A stretch of DNA of 64,000 bases from Flavobacterium sp. CECT 9288 (GTDB taxonomy: Bacteria; Bacteroidota; Bacteroidia; Flavobacteriales; Flavobacteriaceae). Both the position numbers and the translations under genes were made by a program. The DNA lies in the NCBI RefSeq assembly GCF_918731615.1, contig NZ_OU957226.1, positions 1,860,001 to 1,924,000 of the forward strand, read 5' to 3'. The notes below the pieces were generated by a model, which saw only the letters and a program-made list of their open reading frames with translations, was not told the origin of the DNA and did no database searches. Positions 1-8,333 of this stretch are shown here, piece by piece; position 1 is the first letter of the stretch; the number at the start of each line of letters is the position of its first letter.

Positions 1-1005
1 TCTTCGTGCTAATTTATGAGCTATTTTAATGATGACAGTCTTTACATTCTTGCCTTGATGTTTGCGTTAATATTGCTGCATTTCGGCATCTTTTCTAATG
101 GCAATCCAGGCTGCTTCTACTAAATAACTTCGTAATTGGGAACGACTTCTGGGGGTTATTCCTAAACATTTTTCTGATCCGCCGCTATTATAAATCCCTG
201 GTACTAATCCGATGTAAGAGCTAAATTGTCCTTCGTTATTGAATCGGCGCAAATCACCACATTCAGCCAAAATTACACTGGACAGATAACCGCCAATTCC
301 TGGAATGCTCCTCAAGAGATTATAATCGTTCTTACAGGTCTTTCTGCAATGCGCACGCATTTGATTGGCAATTTCCAAATACTCTAACCTGATAAATTGA
401 TACATCCGTATTTTGCCCTGAAGTGCCAATTTTCCACAAGGGGAGCTGAATTCTATATTTTCCAGCCAAACTATGAAATCTTTGTTCCAATTTGAATTAT
501 CATATGCTGGAGGTATTTCAATCCCATGAAAGAGCAACATACTTTTGATTTGCGATTTGCTTTGTCGGAGTTTCTTGGTGATTTGGGTTCTGTGACGAGC
601 CAAAGTGGTAAACTGTTCGTGTGCTTCGGTAGGAATATAAACGCTCCTGAGCACACCCGCTTTTAATTGATTGGACAGGTTTTTGGAATCTAAAGCGTCA
701 GTTTTTTGATACCGCTCCTTATCTCCAGTCTTGACATCGGAGGGATTGACCACCAAAACATGCCAACCTAAGTTTAAAAAATAGCGCGCTGCAGAAAATC
801 CGCAACATCCTGCTTCGTAAACTAAAGCTACTTCGTGATTTGGAAATGTTCGCTCCACATATTGGTATAAATCCTCGGCAACAGAAGGCATCGAAAACGT
901 TCTGTGAAAAAACAAATCCGTTTGAATGGAAACGCTCCAGCTTTTTTTGTGAATGTCTAAACCAATGAATATCTTTGGAATAGTTAAGGCATCTTGTAAT
1001 TGCAT
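1..1005 (-). pseudogene. IS110-family DEDD transposase, copy 1, nonsense-truncated
   Basis: The open frame runs from 1005 down to 67 (312 residues). It has the N-terminal RuvC-like DEDD nuclease region (IGLDIHKKSW near residue 14) and the C-terminal transposase_20 region with PGIGG and the NSGGSEK segment that should hold the catalytic serine. Copy 3 continues for 44 more residues; here the TAC codon after MQQY is TAA (bases near 67-69). The protein therefore loses a basic C-terminal tail. Such transposases use a bridge RNA to pair donor and target DNA. The truncated form could still be partly active or be helped in trans by copy 3. Confidence 0.8.
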
Positions 1006-1048
1006 AATCTTCGTTTTTAGTAACTCTAAGTTATGCTTTTACATAGAT
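1..1048 (-). mobile_element. IS110/IS1111-type insertion sequence, copy 1 (partial)
   Basis: This is the transposase 5' side of an element whose other two copies lie at 6685-8191 and 8866-10372; the rest lies left of the window. The inner inverted repeat near its right end (TGCTTTTACATAG) is the same as in the other copies. It stops at the bases GC that begin an attC-like repeat (1049), exactly as the other two copies do. The sequence is almost base-for-base identical to copy 2, so transposition or duplication was recent. Confidence 0.85.
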
Positions 1049-1170
1049 GCTACAACGGATTTGGGCATTAGGCTTAATGGAAAGATGGTTTTGTATTTTG
1101 GATGATTTGTCAAATCCGAAGAATAGGCTTAATTTAGTCCCAAACCCGCTGTAGCGCGAGAACGTTGTGC
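1049..1170 (+). other. attC-like site A (left part replaced by IS copy 1)
   Basis: The right part of an attC-like recombination site. GCTACAACGGATTTGGG at 1049-1065 is complementary, allowing G-U pairs, to CCCAAACCCGCTGTAGC near 1140-1156, giving a 17-bp stem around a conserved interior of about 75 bp. It ends with the core GTTGTGC at 1164-1170, where the next cassette begins. The matching left core lies outside the window beyond the insertion sequence. Confidence 0.7.
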
Positions 1171-1217
1171 GACACTTTACAGCAAATCACTAAAAAACAG
1201 AAACTTATAAAAACCAA

Positions 1218-1943
1218 ATGTACTTTTCAACAGACAAACTATATAAATTATCCAAAGAAACTTTAAGAGGAAAAAAGCAAGAAATTGTTTTTGATAAACT
1301 TGTTAATTGGACAAATGAACGTTTTGAAATTAATGTAATTTATATAGAATTTGAAATTGACAAAAAAGACAACAAACATAGATTACACTTAATTCTGGAA
1401 TCACAAAAAGATTATCAAAAAATATTAAGCAAAAGTGGTTACGATAAAGAAATACAAAGCAAAATTTCGAAAAAGTATCAAGAATTATTAAGCGTTGAAA
1501 ATCAGAATAATATTGCCCAAAATAAAAATACTTTTGTCGATAAATTTCTTTTGAATCTTGGTATAAAAAGTAATATAAATAAAAAATCCTTTAAAAATAT
1601 TTGGGTTTGCTATTCAGTTTTTTTGACAGTTTATGCAAACGAAATAAGTGGCGAACTTTCCAAACAGAAAATTGCAGAGCTTATAAAAAAATACAAAAAA
1701 GACAATGTTTGGGAAATTCATATGAATTCATTTTACATCACAATATTTGTAGAGAAAGAAAATCAAATTGAAAAAAATAGAATAAATCCAATATTTGAAA
1801 AAATAAAAGAAGAATATTTTGAAATTGTAAAAGAAAAAGATGAGTTTGGACTTTTTAAGAAAGAATACATAAATCTTGCTTTTGACAGTAAAGAAAATCT
1901 TGAAAAAAATTATGAAGGTAATTGGTACTATTATTATAAATAA
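1218..1943 (+). CDS. cassette-encoded protein of unknown function (241 aa)
   Basis: I do not recognise a family. The product is a very lysine- and glutamate-rich soluble protein with no signal peptide or membrane segment and a charged, probably helical middle (about residues 60-110). The gene is the only one between attC-like sites A and B. Its unit begins with GTTGTGCGA at 1164 and ends with the exact reverse complement TCGCACAAC at 1952-1960, so it forms a complete cassette. The ATG lies about 50 bp after the core, as in integron cassettes. Base composition is even more AT-rich than the core genes to the right. Confidence 0.75.
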   Translation: MYFSTDKLYKLSKETLRGKKQEIVFDKLVNWTNERFEINVIYIEFEIDKKDNKHRLHLILESQKDYQKILSKSGYDKEIQSKISKKYQELLSVENQNNIAQNKNTFVDKFLLNLGIKSNINKKSFKNIWVCYSVFLTVYANEISGELSKQKIAELIKKYKKDNVWEIHMNSFYITIFVEKENQIEKNRINPIFEKIKEEYFEIVKEKDEFGLFKKEYINLAFDSKENLEKNYEGNWYYYYK

Positions 1944-1953
1944 AAAAGCGATC

Positions 1954-2086
1954 GCACAACACACGCTACAACGGATTTGGGCAATTGGCTTAATGGAAAG
2001 ATAGTATTGTATTTGGAATGATTTGGCAAATCCGAAAATAAGTCTTTATTTAGTCCCAAACCTCGCGAAGCCGCGGGACGTTGTAG
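1954..2086 (+). other. attC-like site B
   Basis: Left core GCACAAC (1954-1960) ends the previous cassette and right core GTTGTAG (2080-2086) begins the next. The interior is about 85% like sites A, D, F and G by eye, with GGATTTGGG paired to CCCAAACCTC. The outer stem arm (GCTACAAC on the left, GAAGCCGC on the right) does not pair well, so this copy may be a recombinant of two site variants. Confidence 0.7.
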
Positions 2087-2154
2087 GATATACGCCCGAA
2101 AATGAGCAGACACAAAAACTTCCAAAATTAGATTATATTCATTAAATTAGCTGA

Positions 2155-2685
2155 ATGAATAAAGAAGGAGAAATAGGACTAGATTTTGTAATTGACAAGC
2201 TAACAAATTCAATAGAAAATGTGATTACTGGGGACAGTTTTCAGACTGAAATTTCTATTCTTCAAAACTCTGATTTAAAATCTGTAACAAAGAAAAATGG
2301 TTGGCTTTTTAATTGGAGCGAAGAATATAAAAATCCAGTTAGAGATATTTATAAACTTACAATTTCGGGAAACTCTAAAATTATTCAAGGTCTTGTCAGT
2401 TTAGAAGTCAAATCTGACCACGTTTATATGCATCTTGTAGAAAATGCTCCATTTAACAAAGGTCAAACTAAAGTTTATGCTGGTGTAGCTGGTAATTTAG
2501 TTGCATATGCTTGTAAATTATCTTTTCAGCGTGGACACGATGGAAATGTTTCCTTTCTTTCGAAATCACAATTAGTTGAACATTACGAAAAAACATTAGG
2601 AGCATTTCATTTTGGTGGTAGAATTATGATAATTGAAACAAAATCAGCACTGAAATTAATCAATAAATATTTTCAAAATAAATAA
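2155..2685 (+). CDS. GNAT-like acyltransferase, first gene of a two-gene cassette
   Basis: The 176-residue product ends in a segment (GVAGNLVAYACKLSFQRG and then VEHYEKTLGA, about residues 110-155) that looks like the acetyl-CoA-binding and following helix/strand part of Bacteroidota GNAT-like proteins; the first 60 residues are not recognised. It is followed after 2 bp by a 48-codon gene, and both lie between cores GTTGTAGGAT (2080) and ATCCTACAAC (2843-2852), so they form one mobile unit. A toxin-antitoxin or small-partner arrangement is possible but rests only on this layout. Confidence 0.6.
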   Translation: MNKEGEIGLDFVIDKLTNSIENVITGDSFQTEISILQNSDLKSVTKKNGWLFNWSEEYKNPVRDIYKLTISGNSKIIQGLVSLEVKSDHVYMHLVENAPFNKGQTKVYAGVAGNLVAYACKLSFQRGHDGNVSFLSKSQLVEHYEKTLGAFHFGGRIMIIETKSALKLINKYFQNK

Positions 2686-2687
2686 TT

Positions 2688-2834
2688 ATGAAAACTAAAA
2701 AATTAGATTTAGAAATTGATACTATTGGAGGATTAAGTTCTTTAACATTGTCCGAAGAAAAAGCTTTGAGTGACTTCTTTAAAAAGAAAAAATCAACAAA
2801 GAAAACAACGGAAAAAAAGAAACTTAATACCTAA
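2688..2834 (+). CDS. small charged protein (48 aa), second gene of the GNAT-like cassette
   Basis: The ATG at 2688 lies two bases after the stop of the GNAT-like gene, which implies translational coupling. The product begins MKTKKLDLEIDTIGG, has a short acidic part (LTLSEEKALSDFF) and a lysine-rich tail, and has no signal peptide. The EIDTIG...LSEEKALSDFFK pattern resembles short Bacteroidota proteins of unknown function. The frame is closed by TAA at 2832-2834, just before the cassette end. It could be an antitoxin, but nothing here proves this. Confidence 0.55.
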   Translation: MKTKKLDLEIDTIGGLSSLTLSEEKALSDFFKKKKSTKKTTEKKKLNT

Positions 2835-2930
2835 CAAAGTACATCCTACAACACACGTAGCTGTTGCGCAACTCTCTTAATAAAGTAAAATTTCAAGATA
2901 AGGATAAAAAACAACCTCGTTTAAGGATAT

Positions 2931-4581
2931 TTAAGCGAGGTTTATTTTTGGTTTTAGGTTGTAGTTTGTAAAAATAAAATGCCTTAAAAAGTCGGTATTC
3001 AAGTCTATGAAAGCTGTTTTTAGAGAAGTTGGTGCTTTTGCTTGTATTTCACTTACAACTCCGGCTTTTGTTTTTGTTTTTTTGGTGATAAACTTCAAGT
3101 ATTTCTTGAGATTATAGGTTAACGTTGCCATTAAAACGTGTTTGTTGGCTTGCTTGATTCCTCTTGTGTTTACGCGCTTCATATTGGTAAAATTGACCAA
3201 TGTTCCTATTACTGGCTCTACGGTTTTACTTCTCACTCGCACCATTTGCTTGGCATAGCGTGCGTTTTGAGTTAGTTTTTGGTGCATTCGATCGTAGTGT
3301 TCTTTGTGGATGCTGTGGTCTATCTTTTTATACTTAGTGCTTTTTCCGCAGCATTGTTCTCGTAGTGGACAGTTTTTGCAATCGCGCTCACTACTTCGAT
3401 AGCTGTTTTTGGTGTAGCTTTTGCTATCGTTCTTTTCGCCTTTAAAGAGTAAAATAGCTTTGTTGGAACCTTCTTTGATGCATTCATATTGGTTCAGCTC
3501 TTTGTTGAAAATAAAACCTTCTCGCTCGGGTTTGTACTGTCCGAAGTTTGGAATATAGGCATCGATGTTTTTTTGGTGCAAATATTTTAACGCTTCTCCA
3601 CTACTATAACCTCCATCGACTAAAAGTTCTTCTAATTCAATGCCATTTTCATTTAGATTTTCCTCTGTTAATTCTACTATTTTTTGCACGCATTATCTCA
3701 TTCTAATTTTATTTTTCATAGGTATTCGATGAATCTCCTTCGTCGATTTGACTATCGCGTTTGTCTGCAAAATCAGAACAGGCGCCTGTTATTACATGAT
3801 GCGAATCGTCTACAGCTATTTGTCCAAAATAGTTTAACTGTCTTGCTTTTCCTGGTTTTACACTTACCCTAGCATCTAAATCTGTGGGAGAATAATGGGT
3901 GTGATTCGATACAAATCTCGGACGTATTGAATTGCCGTGTTCATCTACTTTATCAATGTTGAAGTTGGGATTGGGTTGGCTCTTGTAAGCTTCTTTTTTC
4001 CAATTATGGTGCTGTTCTACTAGTTTCTTTCTGGTGCTGGTAGTTTTAAATTCGCTGTTTTCTTCTAATTCATCTACAAAGGCACTGGCATCTTCCAATA
4101 CTTCTTTCTCTACCAAACTATCCATAGAGGCATTGGCTTTGATAAAAACGCTGTCTACGGCTTGACGCTTGCCGCGAATCATACCTTTGGAAACACATAG
4201 CTTTAAAACGGCTTTAAACAAACTTAAAAACACTTCTTCACCATACAACCCACGCGTGCGACTAATGGTGCTGTGCCAAGGTAAAGCCTCATCAATGTCA
4301 TATCGAATAAAAAGGCGAACATCTAAACAATTTGAGCAATACTCGATGAGTTTCCTGTCCGAATTTAAGTTGTTTAAATAGCCAACCAAACAGATTTTGA
4401 AAAACACAACAGGATCAATACTCTCCTGTCCTTCGTCTCCATAATACTTTGCAGTAGCTTTATATAAAAAATGAAAATCGATAGCTGTATCAAGCAATCG
4501 ATAAAAATTATGCTCAGGAATCAGGTCCTGTAAATGAACTTGATAGAGCATTTTTGGCGTGAGTTCTTTTCTTCCTTGCAT
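2931..4581 (-). pseudogene. IS1182-family transposase, split by a 55-bp insertion
   Basis: The N-terminal half is read from the ATG at 4581 (MQGRKELTPKML) and the C-terminal half from about 3689 to 2931. Together they make a normal-sized IS1182 transposase with its DDE aspartates in AVDSVFIKAN and LLVDGGYSS and the glutamate in VEPVIGTL. Between DSQ and VQKIVELT a 55-bp insert (3693-3747) shifts the frame and brings in stops. Removing exactly 55 bases restores one continuous frame, so the lesion is single and probably recent. Confidence 0.8.
3693..3747. repeat. 55-bp insertion inside the IS1182-like transposase gene
   Basis: This stretch is deduced by frame reconstruction: the flanking codons join cleanly when it is removed. 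It contains a small imperfect hairpin, TCGATGAA...TTCGTCGA, with loop TCTCC. I see no second copy in the window. It may be a tiny mobile repeat, a duplication or a repair scar. Confidence 0.5.
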
Positions 4582-4812
4582 AGTTAAAAATATAATTTCT
4601 TTTACTTTTTTGCAAGTTTTTTTTGATATATTTGTTCGAGTTGTGCAACAAGCACAGGCGTTTGGCAAGATTGCGAATTTTGTAGTAAATACACGTTTAT
4701 TTCTCGCAAGAAATTTTATCTTTGATAGAAAATAATCGGTTCCGAACTTCGCAACCTCGCCAAGCGCCGGAACGTTAGCAGTAACTTTCGCGCAGAAAAC
4801 AACATAATCGAT

Positions 4813-5208
4813 ATGAAAACAATTACAATTTTATTCTTACTATTTTGGAATTTATCAGAAGCGCAAGAAAATATTTTTCTTGAAGCAGACAAAGTGCCGA
4901 ATTGTGGAATAATGAAAAGTGGAAAATTTGCAAGTACAAGCTATAGTCCGAAAGAATATTATATGATTGTTAAAGATGGAATTCAAACAGAATATGTTGA
5001 AAATGGTCAATATGTGAAATCAAAAATGGAATTTCTAAATGATTGTGAATATAAAACAACAATAATTGAAGTGACAATACCAAATTACTTTGCAAAAGCA
5101 GGAGATTTTTTGACTACAAAAATTATACAAACACAATGTGAATACATAAAAATAAAAAGTATAATGTTTGATAAAGAGTATGAATTTGTTTATGTCAAAA
5201 TGGACTGA
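4813..5208 (+). CDS. cassette-encoded secreted protein of unknown function (131 aa)
   Basis: A short signal peptide (MKTITILFLLFWNLSEAQ) predicts export; the first mature residues follow the common AQ cleavage pattern of flavobacteria. The mature part of about 113 residues has three cysteines (in VPNCG, LNDCEY and TQCEY) and a strand-rich pattern. No family is recognised. It is alone in its cassette, which starts with GTTAGCAGTA at 4774 and ends with the exact complement TACTGCTAAC at 5236-5245. Confidence 0.75.
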   Translation: MKTITILFLLFWNLSEAQENIFLEADKVPNCGIMKSGKFASTSYSPKEYYMIVKDGIQTEYVENGQYVKSKMEFLNDCEYKTTIIEVTIPNYFAKAGDFLTTKIIQTQCEYIKIKSIMFDKEYEFVYVKMD

Positions 5209-5238
5209 TGAAAAACAATATAAATAAAAAAAAGCTAC

Positions 5239-5370
5239 TGCTAACATGCGCTACAACGGATTTGGGTATTAGGCTTAATTTGAAATTGGTTTTGTATTTG
5301 GAAGATTTGGCGAATCCGAATAATGGGCTTAATTTAGTCCCAAACTACTTGTAGCTCGGGAACGTTAGCG
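5239..5370 (+). other. attC-like site D
   Basis: Left core TGCTAAC (5239-5245), right core GTTAGCG (5364-5370), 132 bp. GCTACAA pairs with TTGTAGC and TTTGGG with CCCAAA, separated by four unpaired bases on each side. This bulged double-stem layout is what attC sites show. The interior (AGGCTTAAT, then GATTTGGCGAATCCGAAT, then GGCTTAATTTAGTCCC) is shared with sites A, B, F and G. Confidence 0.75.
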
Positions 5371-5423
5371 GATATTTTAAAAAGACAGAGACGTGAAAGA
5401 CAACTATATAATATATTTCAGAA

Positions 5424-5969
5424 ATGGACTTCTTTAAAAAGAGTAAAACAAACCTATTTGACTTTGTAAAAGAACCTTCATTACCTTGGACAAACAGGGT
5501 TGTTATTTCTGCGGCTGGAGTTATTGCTAGTGGCTGGACACTTGACAGTAAAGTGTTTCTGTTTTCGTCAGACGAATATTCAATATCTGACCCAATAACA
5601 GGGCAAAGAGAAATAAGAAACTATGACGAGGATAATTCCGCAATGACAAAATTTTCTAAGGACAATTTAGAATTTAATATTGATGAACTTGGACAAACTA
5701 TAAAAATATTTGGACTTCGAGGTGGAGATGGCAATCATTGCACAACAGACTTTTGGAATTTGGACTCTTTTAGTCCATCACTTGGAGAGCAAATAATTGG
5801 AATACAGAATATCAAAACTAGACAAAATCAGACTGAATATTGGAAAGAGTTCGAACTAATTTCATTAATCAATCTTGAATACACAACATTGAAATTTGGA
5901 TTTTCACCGAACGAAAAACACTTTGGTATTTTTGGTTCAGGTGGAGCGGAAATATTTACTAGACAATGA
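5424..5969 (+). CDS. cassette-encoded protein of unknown function (181 aa)
   Basis: No family is recognised. The protein lacks a signal peptide; it has a strand-forming segment (VVISAAGVIASGWTLDSKVFLFS, about residues 26-48) and a glycine-rich segment (GLRGGDGNHCT). It may be a small beta-rich cytoplasmic protein. The cassette starts with GTTAGCGGAT at 5364 and ends with ATCCGCTAAC at 5977-5986, a perfect 10-base match, and contains this gene only. Confidence 0.75.
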   Translation: MDFFKKSKTNLFDFVKEPSLPWTNRVVISAAGVIASGWTLDSKVFLFSSDEYSISDPITGQREIRNYDEDNSAMTKFSKDNLEFNIDELGQTIKIFGLRGGDGNHCTTDFWNLDSFSPSLGEQIIGIQNIKTRQNQTEYWKEFELISLINLEYTTLKFGFSPNEKHFGIFGSGGAEIFTRQ

Positions 5970-5979
5970 GAAAAACATC

Positions 5980-6112
5980 CGCTAACAGCTAGTAAGCAAT
6001 AGTCGGGAATTAGGCTTAATTTAAAGTGGTGTTGTATTTGGAAATTTTGTGATTAACCGAAAATAAATCTTAATTTAGTCCCCAACCTCGCCAAGCGGCG
6101 GGACGTTATGAG
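5980..6112 (+). other. attC-like site E (degenerate stem)
   Basis: Left core CGCTAAC (5980-5986) and right core GTTATGA (6106-6112). The interior ATTAGGCTTAAT...CTTAATTTAGTCCCC is the shared family sequence, but the left arm (AGCTAGTAAGCAATAG) and right arm (CTCGCCAAGCGGCG) hardly pair. The left arm contains AACAGCTAG, which matches the presumed left target guide of the local insertion sequence, although this site is still empty. Confidence 0.65.
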
Positions 6113-6138
6113 CTATTTTACCTGACGAGACAAAAACT

Positions 6139-6660
6139 ATGAAGATAACAATTACACTATTATTTTTTGCAATATTTCTTTTTAGTTGCAAAAATGACAC
6201 TAAAGAAGAACAGAATTCACTGAAGGGAAAAATTTATACTAAAATTAACGAAATTCCCGAATTGAAAAATTTTGAGTTTCAAGCTGGATCTATGATTGAT
6301 TATGAAGGAAAGAAATCCATTGAATATAAATTTGGTATATCACAATTTTTTAACAAAGGGAAATATCTTCTAATACTGGAAGAAAAAATAGGTGGAAAAA
6401 GTAAAGTTATATCAAACAAAATATTGGACACAGTTATGATTAATAGTCTGAAAGAAGATGAAATTATTTCACTTTGTACTTGTCGAGTAAATGGTATAAA
6501 TAATAGTGAAATTATTGCGGTTGTAAAAGACGAAAAAAATGACACAGAATACTTGAATAAAATTGTAAAGGCTTGGAAAGCAAATTCAATAGACGGAAGA
6601 ATAATCCCTATTAACAATCTAAATGAAATAGATTGCGTAAATGAAAGCTATGGACTATGA
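6139..6660 (+). CDS. cassette-encoded lipoprotein of unknown function (173 aa)
   Basis: The start MKITITLLFFAIFLFSC carries a lipobox (LFSC) with cysteine 17, so it is probably a lipid-anchored periplasmic or outer-membrane protein. The rest is lysine- and glutamate-rich with no known domain. The cassette begins GTTATGAGCT at 6106 and ends AGCTCATAAC at 6672-6681, directly followed by insertion-sequence copy 2 in the same attC-like site. Confidence 0.75.
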   Translation: MKITITLLFFAIFLFSCKNDTKEEQNSLKGKIYTKINEIPELKNFEFQAGSMIDYEGKKSIEYKFGISQFFNKGKYLLILEEKIGGKSKVISNKILDTVMINSLKEDEIISLCTCRVNGINNSEIIAVVKDEKNDTEYLNKIVKAWKANSIDGRIIPINNLNEIDCVNESYGL

Positions 6661-6701
6661 AATAAAAAAACAGCTCATAACAGCCACTCCTATGTAAAGC
6701 A

Positions 6702-7077
6702 TCATAAAGTTATTCACAACTTTTGAGAGGGTTATATGTTGGTTATTTTTTGAGTATAAAATGCCGTCCCAACGGCTTGTTGAAAAAGTTGGAAACAACT
6801 TTTTGTCTGCCGAAGGCTTAGACTGTAAAAGTTATTCTAACTTTTTCAATAATGCCACGTATTTAGATCTCTTTTATTTCATTGTCTTTCTTTTTAAATT
6901 CTTAAAGCTCCCACTCCTATATGTGGTTCTCGTTTTGAGAACGAGACCACCAGCATCGGTTTGATTGTAAGAATAAAAATAGCTGCCTACTACAAAATGC
7001 GGCTTATTTTAAAGAACCGCCCTAGCTGTTTTGCAGTCTATTCTCTGGTATGATTGAGCTTTTTAAGAAGGTTATTT
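6702..7077 (-). ncRNA. candidate bridge RNA region, IS copy 2
   Basis: This non-coding end differs from copy 3 by only a few bases and has the same hairpins and guide-like matches, described under copy 3. The 10 bases CCACTCCTAT at 6911-6920 repeat the element's own terminus at 6684-6693. The RNA would be read from the minus strand, in the direction of the transposase gene. A 67-codon open frame on the + strand here is taken as chance. Confidence 0.4.
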
Positions 7078-8148
7078 TTATTTTTCTAATACTAAGTTTC
7101 TATTGATTTGATAAGGTGTTTCGGTTTTAATGACCGAGAGTATTCTTCGTGCTAATTTATGAGCTATTTTAATGATGACAGTCTTTACATTCTTGCCTTG
7201 ATGTTTGCGTTAATATTGCTGCATTTCGGCATCTTTTCTAATGGCAATCCAGGCTGCTTCTACTAAATAACTTCGTAATTGGGAACGACTTCTGGGGGTT
7301 ATTCCTAAACATTTTTCTGATCCGCCGCTATTATAAATCCCTGGTACTAATCCGATGTAAGAGCTAAATTGTCCTTCGTTATTGAATCGGCGCAAATCAC
7401 CACATTCAGCCAAAATTACACTGGACAGATAACCGCCAATTCCTGGAATGCTCCTCAAGAGATTATAATCGTTCTTACAGGTCTTTCTGCAATGCGCACG
7501 CATTTGATTGGCAATTTCCAAATACTCTAACCTGATAAATTGATACATCCGTATTTTGCCCTGAAGTGCCAATTTTCCACAAGGGGAGCTGAATTCTATA
7601 TTTTCCAGCCAAACTATGAAATCTTTGTTCCAATTTGAATTATCATATGCTGGAGGTATTTCAATCCCATGAAAGAGCAACATACTTTTGATTTGCGATT
7701 TGCTTTGTCGGAGTTTCTTGGTGATTTGGGTTCTGTGACGAGCCAAAGTGGTAAACTGTTCGTGTGCTTCGGTAGGAATATAAACGCTCCTGAGCACACC
7801 CGCTTTTAATTGATTGGACAGGTTTTTGGAATCTAAAGCGTCAGTTTTTTGATACCGCTCCTTATCTCCAGTCTTGACATCGGAGGGATTGACCACCAAA
7901 ACATGCCAACCTAAGTTTAAAAAATAGCGCGCTGCAGAAAATCCGCAACATCCTGCTTCGTAAACTAAAGCTACTTCGTGATTTGGAAATGTTCGCTCCA
8001 CATATTGGTATAAATCCTCGGCAACAGAAGGCATCGAAAACGTTCTGTGAAAAAACAAATCCGTTTGAATGGAAACGCTCCAGCTTTTTTTGTGAATGTC
8101 TAAACCAATGAATATCTTTGGAATAGTTAAGGCATCTTGTAATTGCAT
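7078..8148 (-). pseudogene. IS110-family transposase, copy 2, nonsense-truncated
   Basis: Same 312-residue frame as copy 1, read from 8148 and ended by TAA at 7210-7212 where copy 3 has TAC; the former end of the gene would be at 7078. All 312 residues are identical to copies 1 and 3. The missing tail is basic (RKHQGKNVKTVIIKIAHK). Because copies 1 and 2 share the same nonsense base, one probably derives from the other after the mutation arose, which suggests that the truncated form can still be mobilised. Confidence 0.8.
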
Positions 8149-8333
8149 AATCTTCGTTTTTAGTAACTCTAAGTTATGCTTTTACATAGATGCTACAACG
8201 GATTTGGGCATTAGGCTTAATGGGAAAATGGTTTTGTATTTGGGATGATTTGGCAAATCCGAAAATAGGGCTTAATTTAATCCCAAACCCGCTGTAGTGC
8301 CAGGACGTTACCAAACATTTAAAAACCTACTTT

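Larger units (their letters stand above)
2862..4650 (-). mobile_element. IS1182-like insertion sequence
   Basis: The ends are 13-bp inverted repeats with one mismatch, TGTTGCGCAACTC on the left (2862-2874) and GAGTTGTGCAACA on the right (4638-4650). A 3-bp direct repeat AGC flanks it (2859-2861 and 4651-4653). The 1789-bp element holds one broken DDE transposase gene read on the minus strand. It interrupts attC-like site C. A run forming a small hairpin (AACCTCG...CGAGGTT) lies just inside the left end. Confidence 0.8.
2846..4780 (+). other. attC-like site C, divergent type, split by an IS1182-like element
   Basis: Left core CTACAAC (2846-2852) matches the start of its own cassette, and right core GTTAGCA (4774-4780) starts the next. 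With the insertion sequence removed, GGCGTTTGGCAAGATTGCGAA near 4658-4678 pairs with the segment at about 4747-4767 over 21 positions with only G-U exceptions. The interior sequence differs from the other sites, so this is a structural homologue of different origin. Confidence 0.65.
6685..8191 (-). mobile_element. IS110/IS1111-type insertion sequence, copy 2
   Basis: A 1507-bp body bounded by the dinucleotide GC on both sides (6683-6684 and 8192-8193). Subterminal inverted repeats CCTATGTAAAGCA (6689-6701) and TGCTTTTACATAG (8177-8189) place it with the IS1111 subgroup. About 380 bp of non-coding DNA lies downstream of the transposase, where IS1111 members encode their bridge RNA. It sits in the spacer between the left core and left inner arm of attC-like site F. 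Confidence 0.85.
6675..8313 (+). other. attC-like site F, split by IS copy 2
   Basis: The left core TCATAAC (6675-6681) and the bases AGC stand on one side of the element; GCTACAACGGATTTGGG (from 8192) and the remainder to the right core GTTACCA (8307-8313) stand on the other. Removing the element and one copy of GC joins AACA-GC-TACAAC. The right arm CCCAAACCCGCTGTAG pairs with CTACAACGGATTTGGG. Confidence 0.7.

Noticed and set aside
6761..6964. 67-codon open frame inside the insertion sequence
   Set aside because: It lies in the non-coding bridge-RNA region. The matching stretch of copy 3 differs by a few bases and no protein family fits.
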